A stretch of DNA of 64,000 nucleotides from a bacterium. Its GTDB lineage: Bacteria > Margulisbacteria > Marinamargulisbacteria > JABIPA01. The notes beneath the pieces were generated by a model that had not been told where the DNA came from, made no database searches, and was given only the letters and a program-made list of their open reading frames with translations. Both the position numbers and the translations under genes were made by a program. The DNA lies in assembly GCA_018698675.1 (NCBI GenBank), contig JABIPA010000057.1:1-64000 (forward strand), written 5' to 3'. Shown piece by piece: positions 33,783-43,900 of this stretch. The number at the start of each line of letters is the position of its first letter. The stretch's first letter is position 1.

Positions 33783-35141
33783 TTGGACGTAAAAGCAGGG
33801 GGAATCAGATCTACCTTTAATAATATTGGTGAAACTGTTAAAAAACTTAGCGCTAAATTTATGAAACTAATTAGTAGCTTTATGCCTGAGATGAACTCCG
33901 CTAAAGTTGATTTCGCAACTCAAAGCAAATCCAACATGGCAGGAAATACGTTTATGGAAATATCCAATAATCCACAACAAAAACCTCCAACCGGTAAATT
34001 ACCAGACGGTCCTAAAGAATTAAAAGAAATGACAGCGAAACAAAATCAAGTCGCGCCACAACCACATCATCCGACCGGTAAATTACCAGGCGGCCCTCAA
34101 CAATTAAAAGAAATGACAGCGAAACAAAATCAAGTCGTTCCAGAAGAAACAATCGCAAACACAGGGAATGGCCCTTCAGTCCAAGACAGCCCGCTACAAA
34201 ACTCTTCATTCGATATCAAAATGGCAGAATTTAGAGACCGAATTGGAGACCCGAGAGACTCGGATGCTTCATTAGGCGACGACATTGATGGCCTCACGGA
34301 TAGAGAGTCTAGCGTGAGTTCTGTGGACTCTTTCGATTCAAGCGTCCAATCAACGAACATGAATTCTCAGAATGATTTATTCAATAGTCAAATGGAAGAG
34401 TTTAGAGACATCATTGGGGATCCCAGAGACTCAGATTCGGACGATCCCCCCGACCTCGATTTTAGTGAATTTACAGATCCAGGTCTTAACGTAGTCTCTC
34501 CTCCAGGAAACAAGCAAACAGATCCAGGTCTTAATGTAGACTCGCGCGCAGGAAACAACCAAGTAGACAGCCCTTTCGAGCAGTCAAAAGCGGAAGCATC
34601 CATGAAAACTGGAGATTCGGGGGAGGTATCAGAAGTTCAACAAGAACCAGACGGTGTTTCAACTACTGAGTCTCTTATAACAAAATATTCGAACGATATC
34701 CCAGCAGATGTGGGAAAGAACTTAAAAGCTAAACTAGAAAAATACACAACTCAAGACAAAGAGAAACCAGGTTACAATCGCAATAAATTTAAATCTAGCG
34801 CATTGCAAGCTGAAAAGTCCCCTGAATTACCTAACCCTGGTCTATCTAAAACAATCAAAGGTGCATTTATGTTTGGAAAAGTTCTTCCAAAACTCAACGG
34901 TCCTGAAAATAGAGCCGACGTTCTTGCTAAACTATTACATAACGACGGAGAAGGTTTGAATTTCTTGCAAGACAACGTCAATGATAGTCAAACAACCCTT
35001 AGAGGAAAGGCCTCAACGCCAAAACTAAAACAAGAGGCAGCAGACAAACTTTTAACAAAGCTCTTTTCAGGAAAAGACCTTGATAAATCAGATGCGGAGC
35101 TACTTCTAGAATTAGGGGCCAAATCAAAACAATTTGGTTAA
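33783..35141 (+). CDS. Repeat-bearing, effector-like orphan protein
   Basis: 452 residues starting at TTG, seven bases after a GGGGG Shine-Dalgarno. No signal peptide or membrane helix. The N-terminal 40 residues hold a helix (NIGETVKKLSAKFMKLISSF). Two perfect-length repeats of a P-T-G-K-L-P unit follow (residues 69-90 and 97-118), then two copies of an EFRD-I-GDPRDSD unit (147-161 and 204-218) and two TDPGLNV units. Residues 300-452 are more globular and Lys-rich. The modular, disordered, Ser/Asp/Pro-rich build resembles secreted effectors of intracellular or protist-associated bacteria. No homologue is recognised. A 155-residue gene follows after 15 bases and could encode a chaperone or partner. 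Confidence 0.6.
   Translation: MDVKAGGIRSTFNNIGETVKKLSAKFMKLISSFMPEMNSAKVDFATQSKSNMAGNTFMEISNNPQQKPPTGKLPDGPKELKEMTAKQNQVAPQPHHPTGKLPGGPQQLKEMTAKQNQVVPEETIANTGNGPSVQDSPLQNSSFDIKMAEFRDRIGDPRDSDASLGDDIDGLTDRESSVSSVDSFDSSVQSTNMNSQNDLFNSQMEEFRDIIGDPRDSDSDDPPDLDFSEFTDPGLNVVSPPGNKQTDPGLNVDSRAGNNQVDSPFEQSKAEASMKTGDSGEVSEVQQEPDGVSTTESLITKYSNDIPADVGKNLKAKLEKYTTQDKEKPGYNRNKFKSSALQAEKSPELPNPGLSKTIKGAFMFGKVLPKLNGPENRADVLAKLLHNDGEGLNFLQDNVNDSQTTLRGKASTPKLKQEAADKLLTKLFSGKDLDKSDAELLLELGAKSKQFG
33987..34136 (+). repeat. Two 66-base direct repeats, 84-base period
   Basis: Copies at 33987-34052 and 34071-34136 encode 22 residues each, PTGKLP then D/G-GP-K/Q-E/Q-LKEMTAKQNQV. DNA identity is very high in the second half (LKEMTAKQNQV codons are identical), implying recent duplication. 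Confidence 0.85.
34221..34436 (+). repeat. Two copies of a 15-residue EFRD/GDPRDSD unit
   Basis: Copies at 34221-34265 and 34392-34436 encode MAEFRDRIGDPRDSD and MEEFRDIIGDPRDSD, 57 residues apart. They are more diverged at DNA level than the PTGKLP repeats, so selection on the peptide is likely. They may be short linear interaction motifs. Confidence 0.75.
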
Positions 35142-35156
35142 AAAAGGAAATAAATT

Positions 35157-35624
35157 ATGAACGTCGATATCCGCGCATTACAATTAAAATACAAACTGGA
35201 CCATCAAATCAAAGTTAATGATCCTAGCTCTGAATCGGCTACCAATACAGTTTCAGCGTCGGCGGATATCATAAACGAACCCAATCACCTACACGACATC
35301 ATCGACTCCTTGCAAAAAAAATTATCTACCTTACTTGATGAGAAAATTAAAAGCATGATCGTCACAAATCAATCCGAGCAATCAAAACAAAAGAAAAATA
35401 CTTTTTATATCCTTCGATTCACCCGTGATAATTTAGAGTATAAAGACATTGAAAATGAACTATCTGTAAAACATGTATCTATTGATTTTAAAACCAAGCA
35501 GGCAACTAAAAACAATACGCCATACTCTGTAGATAGCTTACAAAAATTCAATAAAATTGTATTTAATACGCTTTACAAAGACATTAAAAACAAAATCACT
35601 GACGTTTTAGAAGAGAAATTCTAA
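35157..35624 (+). CDS. Hypothetical protein, possible partner of the effector-like gene
   Basis: 155 residues, AAAAGGAAATAA before the ATG, 15 bases after the effector-like gene, so almost certainly co-transcribed. The centre has a helical coiled-coil-like stretch (HLHDIIDSLQKKLSTLLDEK), and the C-terminal part has an FYILRFTRDNLEYKDIENEL segment that could be a small alpha/beta domain. No family recognised. Small acidic partners downstream of effectors are often chaperones, but this one is near neutral to basic, so that is only a possibility. Confidence 0.5.
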   Translation: MNVDIRALQLKYKLDHQIKVNDPSSESATNTVSASADIINEPNHLHDIIDSLQKKLSTLLDEKIKSMIVTNQSEQSKQKKNTFYILRFTRDNLEYKDIENELSVKHVSIDFKTKQATKNNTPYSVDSLQKFNKIVFNTLYKDIKNKITDVLEEKF

Positions 35625-35744
35625 CCCATTACGTCTTCTTCACTTTAAAGATAAGTTTCGTTGCTCTTCGCAGAACTATATCAATCCCAATAGCCTTCAA
35701 AAATAAGATGTTTATATTAAAAATAACTGGGCAAAACAATATAT

Positions 35745-37280
35745 ATGGAACTCTTTGTACACATATTAGAAACTCATGGAATTGCAATTCTTATTGGATT
35801 AGTTCTTCTCACCATCGTTATTTACGACGTGTTTCTTCAAAAAAAACATGCAATACAACATAACTTCCCGTTAGTTGGACATCTTCGATATCTTCTTGAA
35901 ATGATTGGACCTGAGTTGCGTCAATACTGGGTCGCTAATGACAAAGAAGAAATGCCGTTTAATCGAGCGGAACGACGATGGATTTATGCAACATCAAAAA
36001 ATCAAAATAGCACATTTGGGTTTGGAACATCCGAACTCCTCTACGGAACAGGATATCCTATTTTAAAGCACTCTGGATTTCCTCTTCATGAAACGAAGGC
36101 CTCCTACGTTAAGAATGATAAAACAGGTATTCCATGCCTTAAAGTTATAGGAGAATACAATAATAGAAAACGTCCATATCGACCGACTTCAGTGATTAAT
36201 ATATCTGCGATGTCCTTTGGATCTCTTGGTTACCGAGCCGTTACCGCACTTAATAAGGGTGCAAAAATGGCCAACTGTTTTCATAACACGGGTGAAGGTA
36301 GCGTGAGTGATTACCACGACAATGGCGCTGATTTAGTTTGGCAAATTGGAACAGGATATTTTGGATGTAGAAATAAGAATGCCTCTTTTAGCCTAACAAA
36401 GGCCGTAACGAAAACAAAAAAATATCCAAATATACGAGCGATTGAGTTAAAACTTTCTCAGGGTGCGAAACCAGGGAAAGGCGGAATCTTACCTGCTGTA
36501 AAAGTTACAAAAGAAATTGCTGAGATAAGAGGGATTCCTGTTGGGAAAGCATGTATGTCTCCAAACGCACATAATGCATTTTCTACAGCATCGGAACTTA
36601 TCGATTTCATTGAAAAACTTGCGGATGCGACGGGACTACCCGTTGGAATTAAATGTGCTGTTGGGCAAATGGATTTTTGGGAAGATTTAAGCAAAGAAAT
36701 GAAAGATAGAAAACAAGGTCCCGATTTTATAGTTATTGATGGCGGTGAAGGTGGAACTGGTGCTGCGCCATTAACATTTGCTGACCATGTATCATTACCT
36801 TTTAAAGTTGGATTTAGCCGAGTCTACTCTATGTTTCAAAGGCTTAATCTTGAACAGAATATTGTTTGGATAGGTAGCGCGAAACTTGGATTTCCGGATA
36901 GAGCGATTATTGCTTTTGCGATGGGCTGCGATTTAGTAAATATTGCGAGAGAGGCGATGCTTTCTATTGGATGCATTCAGGCTCAACGATGTCATAATGA
37001 TGATTGTCCTGCTGGGATTGCAACTCAAAACAAATGGCTTCAAGCTGGGATAAACGTGGAAGAAAAAGCTGAGCGTGCCCAACACTTTATTCAAGGATTC
37101 CGAAAAGAATTGCTCGCGCTTTCACTTGCAGCAGGCTATAACCATCCTTCTCAATTTAGTCCAAAAGATATCGAGTTTTCTGCTGGTGTAAATGTCTTTA
37201 GAACACTTGGTGACATTTTAGAGTATGAGAAAAAACCTGTTACCTTTACGAAAATGCAGGACTATAAAGCTACGCCATAG
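35745..37280 (+). CDS. FMN-binding glutamate-synthase-family protein
   Basis: 511 residues. An N-terminal membrane helix (ILIGLVLLTIVIYDVFL, about 13-30) anchors a TIM-barrel FMN domain homologous to the central part of GltB: INISAMSFGSLGYRAVTALN, FHNTGEGSVSDYH, IELKLSQGAKPGKGGILP, FIVIDGGEGGTGAAPLTFAD, and GCIQAQRCHNDDCPAGIATQ with the cysteines that bind the iron-sulfur cluster in true glutamate synthases. The glutaminase and GXGXG domains of GltB are absent. Such stand-alone proteins are common, with unknown redox substrates. It ends 11 bases inside a convergent receiver-domain gene. Confidence 0.88.
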   Translation: MELFVHILETHGIAILIGLVLLTIVIYDVFLQKKHAIQHNFPLVGHLRYLLEMIGPELRQYWVANDKEEMPFNRAERRWIYATSKNQNSTFGFGTSELLYGTGYPILKHSGFPLHETKASYVKNDKTGIPCLKVIGEYNNRKRPYRPTSVINISAMSFGSLGYRAVTALNKGAKMANCFHNTGEGSVSDYHDNGADLVWQIGTGYFGCRNKNASFSLTKAVTKTKKYPNIRAIELKLSQGAKPGKGGILPAVKVTKEIAEIRGIPVGKACMSPNAHNAFSTASELIDFIEKLADATGLPVGIKCAVGQMDFWEDLSKEMKDRKQGPDFIVIDGGEGGTGAAPLTFADHVSLPFKVGFSRVYSMFQRLNLEQNIVWIGSAKLGFPDRAIIAFAMGCDLVNIAREAMLSIGCIQAQRCHNDDCPAGIATQNKWLQAGINVEEKAERAQHFIQGFRKELLALSLAAGYNHPSQFSPKDIEFSAGVNVFRTLGDILEYEKKPVTFTKMQDYKATP

Positions 37281-37662
37281 CTCTCATTAACTCTTTACCC
37301 GAACAATATCTGTTAAATACATCTTGAAACGACTCAATATCAAATGGTTCTGCGATAAATCCCGTTACTCCACATTTAATCGCCTCTCTTTTTAAATCTG
37401 GGCAGGACGTCATCATGAAAATTGGGATTGTTTTTGAAATGCTGCGAAACTTATTTAAGGCTCCAATTGAATTATAGACAAAGTCATCGAGTACAATTAG
37501 ATTGATAACGACATCTGTTTTCACTAATGTACTCATCGCGTCCGTTTCTGTTTGTTGAACAATAAATTTATGACCGTAAACGTCTTCCATATGTTCTTTT
37601 GTCATCGGTTTATCTTCTACAATTAAAATAGCACCTTCATTTGTCCCTGTTTTTATTCTCAT
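37270..37662 (-). CDS. Stand-alone receiver-domain protein, altered active site
   Basis: 130 residues from ATG 37662, chosen because GGAG lies eight bases upstream; a GTG at 37731 gives a 153-residue form with a poor N-terminus. It is a response-regulator receiver: GAILIVEDKPM carries the acidic pair, NLIVLDDFVYNS the phospho-acceptor Asp, and PIFMMTSCP the Thr/Ser position. The conserved K-P after the fifth strand is E-P (IAEPFDIES), so the catalytic Lys is lost and phosphorylation chemistry may be impaired. No output domain. Its end overlaps the convergent glutamate-synthase-like gene. Confidence 0.72.
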   Translation of the reverse strand: MRIKTGTNEGAILIVEDKPMTKEHMEDVYGHKFIVQQTETDAMSTLVKTDVVINLIVLDDFVYNSIGALNKFRSISKTIPIFMMTSCPDLKREAIKCGVTGFIAEPFDIESFQDVFNRYCSGKELMRAMA

Positions 37663-37798
37663 ATATCGCCACTCCCTCGTATGATCATAGATTTTTATTC
37701 GGATCTTGAGAAAAGGATCATTTTCTCCCACGTTCCAAAATATTTATTTTATTGTTTTAAATTTCTCATAACTAGAGAAATCAAGAACAAAAACCCAT

Positions 37799-37816
37799 AA
37801 TATGAAATTTCATATT
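37799..37816. promoter_or_regulatory. 18-bp perfect palindrome, candidate operator
   Basis: AATATGAAATTTCATATT is self-complementary over all 18 bases. A second dyad (ATTTCTC, seven-base spacer, GAGAAAT) lies at 37761-37781. Both are in the 150-base gap before a CI/LexA-like repressor gene, which suggests autoregulation; the palindrome is 66 bases before its start. TTATAAC at about 37870 may be the -10. Confidence 0.45.
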
Positions 37817-37881
37817 TTTGAAGAATATACACTATTTTTATGAAAATTGCAAATGGGTAAAATCTGTTATAACATTCTCTT

Positions 37882-38523
37882 ATGAAGAAAAACCCAACCT
37901 TTGGTGAATTCATTCGATTGACTCGAAAAGAAAAGAGAGGACTCCCCCTTGTCGCTCTCTCAAAAAAAATAGGGATTTCTGCAGCCCAACTTCAACGAAT
38001 AGAGGAAAATCAGGTACGGATTTACCCAGACGAAAAGTTTTTGGAAAAATTAAGTAAATCGTTGGAAGTAGATTACGAGACACTTGTAGATTTGCTTTAC
38101 CACCACAAAACAAAGAAAACGGCTTCCGAATCTGGATTAAGGGATGTACCCATGATTCCTTGGGAATTTTTGAGTAATATTCAAAATATTAGCCCCGAAA
38201 CAATTGCAAATGGGTATACTACTGTTCAACTTGAAGGGGATGAATTAGCCATTGCTGTCGTTTGTAAAACTGAAAAATGGCAGCCTTTTATTGCTGAAAA
38301 TGATTTAATTATTTTACTTGTTAATACGAACCCTAAAGATGGGGATATGATTGTTATTGAAAACGATGATGGGGAGTATGACGTTCTTAAGGTTGCTCAA
38401 AAGGGGGATTCCTTATTATCGTTTCCGGCATTTCCTGCATTTCATCGGGTATCTGAGCTTACCGAGAAGGATAACTATAGTGTGATAGGGATTGTTGCTC
38501 AGATTGTTCGGCGGTTTCGATGA
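37882..38523 (+). CDS. CI/LexA-like repressor with a degenerate S24 domain
   Basis: 213 residues. Residues about 8-75 are an XRE helix-turn-helix (VALSKKIGISAAQLQRIEEN). Residues about 95-213 resemble a LexA/CI C-terminal domain: VPMIPWEF, then FIAENDLIILLVNTNPKDGD-MIVI and a YDVLKVAQKGDSLL segment containing the probable Lys. The nucleophilic serine motif G-D-S-M is absent, reading G-D-E-L at the equivalent place, so RecA-stimulated self-cleavage is unlikely. Such proteins act as ligand- or partner-controlled repressors, often of mobile elements. A palindrome upstream suggests self-regulation. Confidence 0.7.
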   Translation: MKKNPTFGEFIRLTRKEKRGLPLVALSKKIGISAAQLQRIEENQVRIYPDEKFLEKLSKSLEVDYETLVDLLYHHKTKKTASESGLRDVPMIPWEFLSNIQNISPETIANGYTTVQLEGDELAIAVVCKTEKWQPFIAENDLIILLVNTNPKDGDMIVIENDDGEYDVLKVAQKGDSLLSFPAFPAFHRVSELTEKDNYSVIGIVAQIVRRFR

Positions 38524-38532
38524 ACTTATCTT

Positions 38533-39918
38533 CTATACCCCACCTTTAAATTCGGCCATAATCAAATACATTATTAACAATTGCTTACATCCGTCCGCAA
38601 GCCTATAAAACGATTGCTCCATACGGATTCCGCTAGCGCCTGGTAAAATTAGTCTACTTTCTCTGGCCGCATTTTCAACGACTTGAAGTTGGTCATTCCA
38701 TATCTCAAATGCGGAATCAAATACCTTTTCTTTGTCTGCCAAACTATGTATTTTCTTTTTAATTTCAATATCTCTTGTTTCGTAATAGTCGTCTAATAAA
38801 CGCTCCAATACACCCTCATTTCCTTCACCATTTTTCAAAAGCAAATCATGACAAAGAAAAAACAACGAATTTGTTCTACATTTTTCACCAAAGTCTTTCT
38901 CAAAGGAGCCTAAGTCATTTGATAGCCTCGCCATTTTTGCGGCAGAGACTTTAACATTTGAAAATAATCGTCTAAGGTCTTCATTTGATTCAGTTAACGG
39001 ATCCACATCGCTATCAATTAACCCAAGATGCCGGAGGACCAATAATTGACCCTCGAAAAAAACATCTATCATCATTCCTGGTGAAAATTTTTCTAAGGCC
39101 TCGTTGCACGAATCTGGACTATTCAACCACGACTCTCTAATGCCCTTATCGCTAGCCTTTATAGAATCTTTCATTGTTTTCAAAACCGAATCAAAGGTCG
39201 GTAACATTTCTGATATAAACAAAGGATCTTGCTCGACGTTTTCTATCCCACAACATTCACCAAGCAAAGACATCGCCTGCTTCCAAAGCGTATCCGCCAT
39301 TTCAAATAAACTGGAAAAAGCGACTCGTTCTTCTTCACTTTTAAAACTCATTTGTTCATATGTACTATTTCTATAAATTGACCCAATTTTATTGACGTAC
39401 ATTTCATTCGTTAACTTATCGGCACAATCATCAATTATGGCATCCATAGTTATTAAAACAGCTAACGAATCATGTAATAATTCAATTTTGGAACTATTGG
39501 ATTTATAGTTATTTTGAATTTTAGAATATTCTAAGAGAGGATGAACTGGTTCACAAACAAGAGCTCTACAAAAATGAATTACTCTCAAATTTCTTTTAAA
39601 TGTTTCCGGTTCTGGAAAGTCTGTCTTTTCTAAATATGCGTGATAAACATCATAGGCATGAAGAAATGCATTTAGATTCTCTGTATAAGGCCTAGAATTT
39701 TCGCTCCCCAAATAATTTCTTATATTATTGTATAATCGTTTACTACTATCTTCCTGCACCTTATCAGACATCAGAGATGACAATATCGGATGATTAAATT
39801 TTCTTTCTATTTTTTCATAAACACGGACAAAAGATTCATCGCTTAATGTGGTTTCGAATCCACCCCTCTCAAGAAGGGATAACGCAATAACCTTAAAAGA
39901 TACACCTCTATTTCGCAT
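38533..39918 (-). CDS. Probable class I terpene synthase
   Basis: 461 residues, all-helical and soluble. Residues 149-170 (HDSLAVLITMDAIIDDCADK) end in D163-D164-x-x-D167, the Asp-rich Mg-binding motif. Residues 334-342 (NDLGSFEKD) fit the NSE/DTE triad N-D-x-x-S-x-x-K-E/D. Between them, DSCNEALEKFSPGMMIDVFF fits the helix F-G region of bacterial terpene cyclases. The spacing of the two motifs (about 170 residues) is longer than the usual 140, and the protein is about 120 residues longer than typical, with a 145-residue N-terminal part. These enzymes cyclise prenyl diphosphates. No prenyltransferase or P450 gene is adjacent, and the product is unknown. A diverged relative with another role cannot be excluded. 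Confidence 0.6.
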   Translation of the reverse strand: MRNRGVSFKVIALSLLERGGFETTLSDESFVRVYEKIERKFNHPILSSLMSDKVQEDSSKRLYNNIRNYLGSENSRPYTENLNAFLHAYDVYHAYLEKTDFPEPETFKRNLRVIHFCRALVCEPVHPLLEYSKIQNNYKSNSSKIELLHDSLAVLITMDAIIDDCADKLTNEMYVNKIGSIYRNSTYEQMSFKSEEERVAFSSLFEMADTLWKQAMSLLGECCGIENVEQDPLFISEMLPTFDSVLKTMKDSIKASDKGIRESWLNSPDSCNEALEKFSPGMMIDVFFEGQLLVLRHLGLIDSDVDPLTESNEDLRRLFSNVKVSAAKMARLSNDLGSFEKDFGEKCRTNSLFFLCHDLLLKNGEGNEGVLERLLDDYYETRDIEIKKKIHSLADKEKVFDSAFEIWNDQLQVVENAARESRLILPGASGIRMEQSFYRLADGCKQLLIMYLIMAEFKGGV

Positions 39919-40087
39919 AAACTTATGCTAAAAAAATAAACTCACATTTAAAATTCTCCGAAAGGGTTAAACTATAAATTAGATATGATTCGTTTGGGGG
40001 TACCCCTTATTACTCTTTAGGGCTAAATTAAATATTTTGTGCTTAAACCTAGTGACAATTTTAGACACATACCCCCATAATAAAAAT

Positions 40088-40867
40088 ATGCTGAAAAATA
40101 TATTGAAAAAAATATCTTGGTTAGGAATCACCAACAAGTCATTATATGAAGATTCGAAACGGATAGAGTTCTCAAACCAAATATACCTTTTCCTTACGTT
40201 TGTCTCCTTCTTTTACGCAGCTGTATTTTTCTGGATTCAAAGCTATTACTTAATGGCATTAGCCTTAAGCACCCAATTATTATATATATCAGCTCTAATT
40301 CTAAACTCTTTTGGTAGATTTAAATGGGCCAGTTTTTTGGTAATTGCAAACGCGGCAACCGCAATTTATCTTGCGAGCTCTATAACCGGGAAGGATGTAT
40401 CCGGACAAGTATTATTCGTCTTTCTATTTCCTTTAACAAATATGCTGTTTTCCAAAAAAGACAAACTATTAAAACGTATATGCTTAACATTTCCATTAAT
40501 AGCATTTGTTTTACTAGAAGTAACAAATTACACCTTTTTCTACCAAGCACCTCTATCCCCACCCGTTATAAAAGCACTCTCTATTTCCGTTTTTATTATG
40601 ACCAGTTCCATCTTATATTTTATGTTTCAATTTTATATCCATATTTTTCAACATGTAAAAAATAGTCTTAATCAAATAGTCTCTATATACCCATTAACGG
40701 AGCGAGAAGTGGAAATTATTTTGGAAGTACTAAAAGGAAAAAACAATAAAGATGCGGGTCTTAGTTTATTTATAGAAGAATCTACAGTTAAAAATCATCT
40801 TAAAAGTATCTTTAAAAAATTGAACGTCAAAAGTCGAACAGAACTTATGGCAAAATGTATGAATTGA
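40088..40867 (+). CDS. Membrane-anchored LuxR-type HTH regulator
   Basis: 259 residues from ATG 40088 (a TTG at 40037 would add 17 with no better signal). Five to six membrane helices span about residues 25-205 (YLFLTFVSFFYAAVFFW, YLMALALSTQLLYISALIL and more). The C-terminal 60 residues are a GerE/LuxR helix-turn-helix: YPLTEREVEIILEVLKGKNN, then FIEESTVKNHLKSIFKKLNV. A membrane sensor directly fused to a DNA-binding domain implies one-component signalling at the membrane. It is divergent from the terpene-synthase-like gene and sits behind a G5 motif and the palindrome GGGGTACCCC (39997-40006). Control of the neighbouring synthase is a reasonable guess. Confidence 0.75.
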   Translation: MLKNILKKISWLGITNKSLYEDSKRIEFSNQIYLFLTFVSFFYAAVFFWIQSYYLMALALSTQLLYISALILNSFGRFKWASFLVIANAATAIYLASSITGKDVSGQVLFVFLFPLTNMLFSKKDKLLKRICLTFPLIAFVLLEVTNYTFFYQAPLSPPVIKALSISVFIMTSSILYFMFQFYIHIFQHVKNSLNQIVSIYPLTEREVEIILEVLKGKNNKDAGLSLFIEESTVKNHLKSIFKKLNVKSRTELMAKCMN

Positions 40868-40901
40868 ATTCTAGAACTAGTTACAAACAGGTACGATTAA
40901 C

Positions 40902-43900
40902 CTACATCGTATCATCAAGATCTAGACCACCCTCGTGCAAGACTCTTAAAGAACCCCTTCTAGCGGGACCTTCACCCTCAGGCTCAACGTCATCATCCAT
41001 CGTTCCAACAACAAGGCCAATCAATCGTATTTCCTCTTCTAAGCCTCTGCCCCCTTGATGACGTAGCGTACCAATTACCGAATGCCATCGATTTGCAGTT
41101 AATTGTCGCCTATCGATTCGTTCTCTTATAGAAGCTTCTAGCCCTGTGCCACTATTATCTTCATGTATTTCTTGTTCAAAATCAGAAGTGTACGCAGCTG
41201 TTGTTCCAATAACCCCATCGGCTAAACTCACGGCTTCTGCAGTTGTCGAAAAGTTTCCAGCTAAACCAGATCCAATGTCTCCAGGGCTATACGATGCCAG
41301 CGCTGCTGAAGGATCTCCGCTACCCAATCCGGTCAAGACTCCTGGACCCGCTACTCCCGACACCATTGCTACACCGTGTGTAAAATCGTTTAGCACTTGG
41401 GCTTGAATTGCCATAATATCTGCCACGGATTCAGCATAAAAATCTTGTCCAAACTCGGTTAAATGGTCGTAAGGAATATCTTCGAACATAGATTTGTGAG
41501 AGTTTTCGACGATATTAGCATGAGCTACTCCTCCGACTACTTTAATAGCAGCAGAACCGACTCCAACTCCACCAGCTAACAAACCTAATCCAATTAATGG
41601 TAAGGGAAAAACGGGAGCTAACACGCCGGCTCCAAGCGCAGTTATCCACCCTGCCGTGTTTTTTATTCTATCCATTACGTCTTGGCATTTTTTTGCCAAA
41701 TATACCTTTCCTTTTATTGTCCCGACCGTTTTTAATTTATTTAGAGAATTATTGAGAAATAATTTTGCATGGTCTTTCGCTAGCTCTTTCTGATCGTCTT
41801 CCGATAATTTATTGAAAGAGTCCGTATTGTTCGCCTTATAACTCGCTAATATTTTGGCTGTAAGTTTTGCTTCGAGCTCTTTTTTCTTAATAGGAGTCGT
41901 GAGTAACGGTTTTAGATTTACGATTCCTTCGTCAGATACTGCACCAATTTCTCCAAACAATTTAAATACTTCTCCGGAAATTTCTTTACTCGATGTCGCA
42001 GTACCCCCCCTTAATGGTGGAACGTTACAAAAATCAGTTGCTGCCATCTTACCTTTATACCGTCTACCTGACCTGGAAATGGTCGTTGCGCTATCAAAAG
42101 TTCGGCCTAAAGCAGCTCCTAAATCTTTGCTTTTTTTATGCTCATACAAAAATTCTATACCTTCTCCGATAGGCCCCAACAACCATTTACCTGCCTTCTT
42201 TAGCGTTTTCAAACCTCCCACCGCAAAACCTTTAAAAAATGAACCGACTGACTTTAAAACACCTTCTGATTTTTTAGCTTCTTCAACGCCAGCCTTACCC
42301 ATACCAAAAACTTCTCGAATAGGAGCTGTTACCGGACTAAGTGCGCCCAATAAAACATCTTTCGCAACTTTTTTGACCTTAGCTCCATACATTTTATCGT
42401 GAACGCCATATGCCGATTCTAATTTACTCGTTTTTTCAGAAAGTGTTCTCATGCGTGATTTTGCGCGAAGAGCGACATCCATTACCACGGAGTTTGCATC
42501 GGTATCCATACGCCCCAACCAATCTTTTAACTGATCGACTGAAGATCCTGTTATTTCGTCTTCCCACAAATCAGGGACGACAAAAGTCTCGCCATCTCTC
42601 TTTAATTTTTCGGCGTCTTTTCCTATTTCGCTATGATCTATTCTTGCGGCCTGATCGGCATAACTGTAGTCAGCGCTCATTACTGAATAGTCCGCAAATT
42701 CGTTTGCACAACTTTCAAGATGAAATGATGGATGAAATGACGCCCCAAATGAACCGACCTGTTTAGGGTCTTTCATATTTAAATCATCGTCTTCAACTTG
42801 ATGATTTTTCAATAATTTCACAACGTCCTTGTCGTATACGGCACCCATTAACTTTTGTACGAACTTAGACGAACGATTTAACATATTTTTAGTCGCAATT
42901 TCCATAAGCTCATCTCTTTGAATAAATGCATAAGATGGCTCTCTGGATAATCTAATAAATTCTGCGGATACTTTATCTGAGTCAAATCTAGGTAAGAATC
43001 GGGATGCGTCTTCAACATTTGAACCCATCATAATTGCCGGCTGACGAGATCGACTTAGCTCATTTAAGTTTCGCCTTACGTCTTTTAATAATTCTGTTTT
43101 TTGAAGAGCAGATAAATCTGATAACGGTTGCTTACTGCAATCAAGGGTAAAGTTATGAATACCCACATCTGGATGCGCGACGAGTTTAATCCGTCCATCA
43201 GGTAGCTTATGAGCCAAGCCAGCTTCAACGAGTTGATCGGTGATTTGATTCCGCATTTCTTTAGACACACCGCCATCATTTAAAAGAAATGTGTCCTCAG
43301 TAACCATTCCATAAGCAATATCATTTAATAATTTTGTTTTTTGTTCCTTTTCCGTCCCAGTCGGAAGAGTCACGGATGGAGCATCTTCACTGCTATGGAA
43401 ATTTTCTACCGCTGTATTAAATTTTTGATGTGCTTTTACAGATCGAAAAGCCGTAAACTCAGCACCTCGTTGAATATCTTCATAACTATTAAAAAATTCC
43501 CTGATAATTTTTGTAGGATTATCCGAAATCTCTTTGACGTCCTTTGCTACTCTTGTGACTAATTTCGTGAAAGTCGTTCGAATTGGGTCTGACATCGCCT
43601 TACCCTGTGGACCATAATTAGTTTCTAAATCGTCTATATTATTTAAAATTGTTTTTGCTTCTTCAAAGAACTGTTTAGATGTCATATCTCCGTTGTAAAA
43701 TTTTAATGACAGGTCTTGAAGACTATCGTCAATTCTATCGCTGAGACCATGTGCAGATACCGTGCTGCCAAAGGATGTGGAATCTACTCTACCGACTCCA
43801 ACTCGTTGCCTTGCCGCTTCGTTAATTGCTCGACGTGAGGACGGATCTCGGTCTACTGCTAAATCTGAAGGGTGAGTTTCTAATCGGGGACGCTTTGGGG

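Noticed and set aside
41854-42402. 182-codon plus-strand frame opposite the 1026-residue gene
   Set aside because: Antisense shadow; the minus-strand frame has a strong GGGGAGG start and continuous coding over 3 kb.
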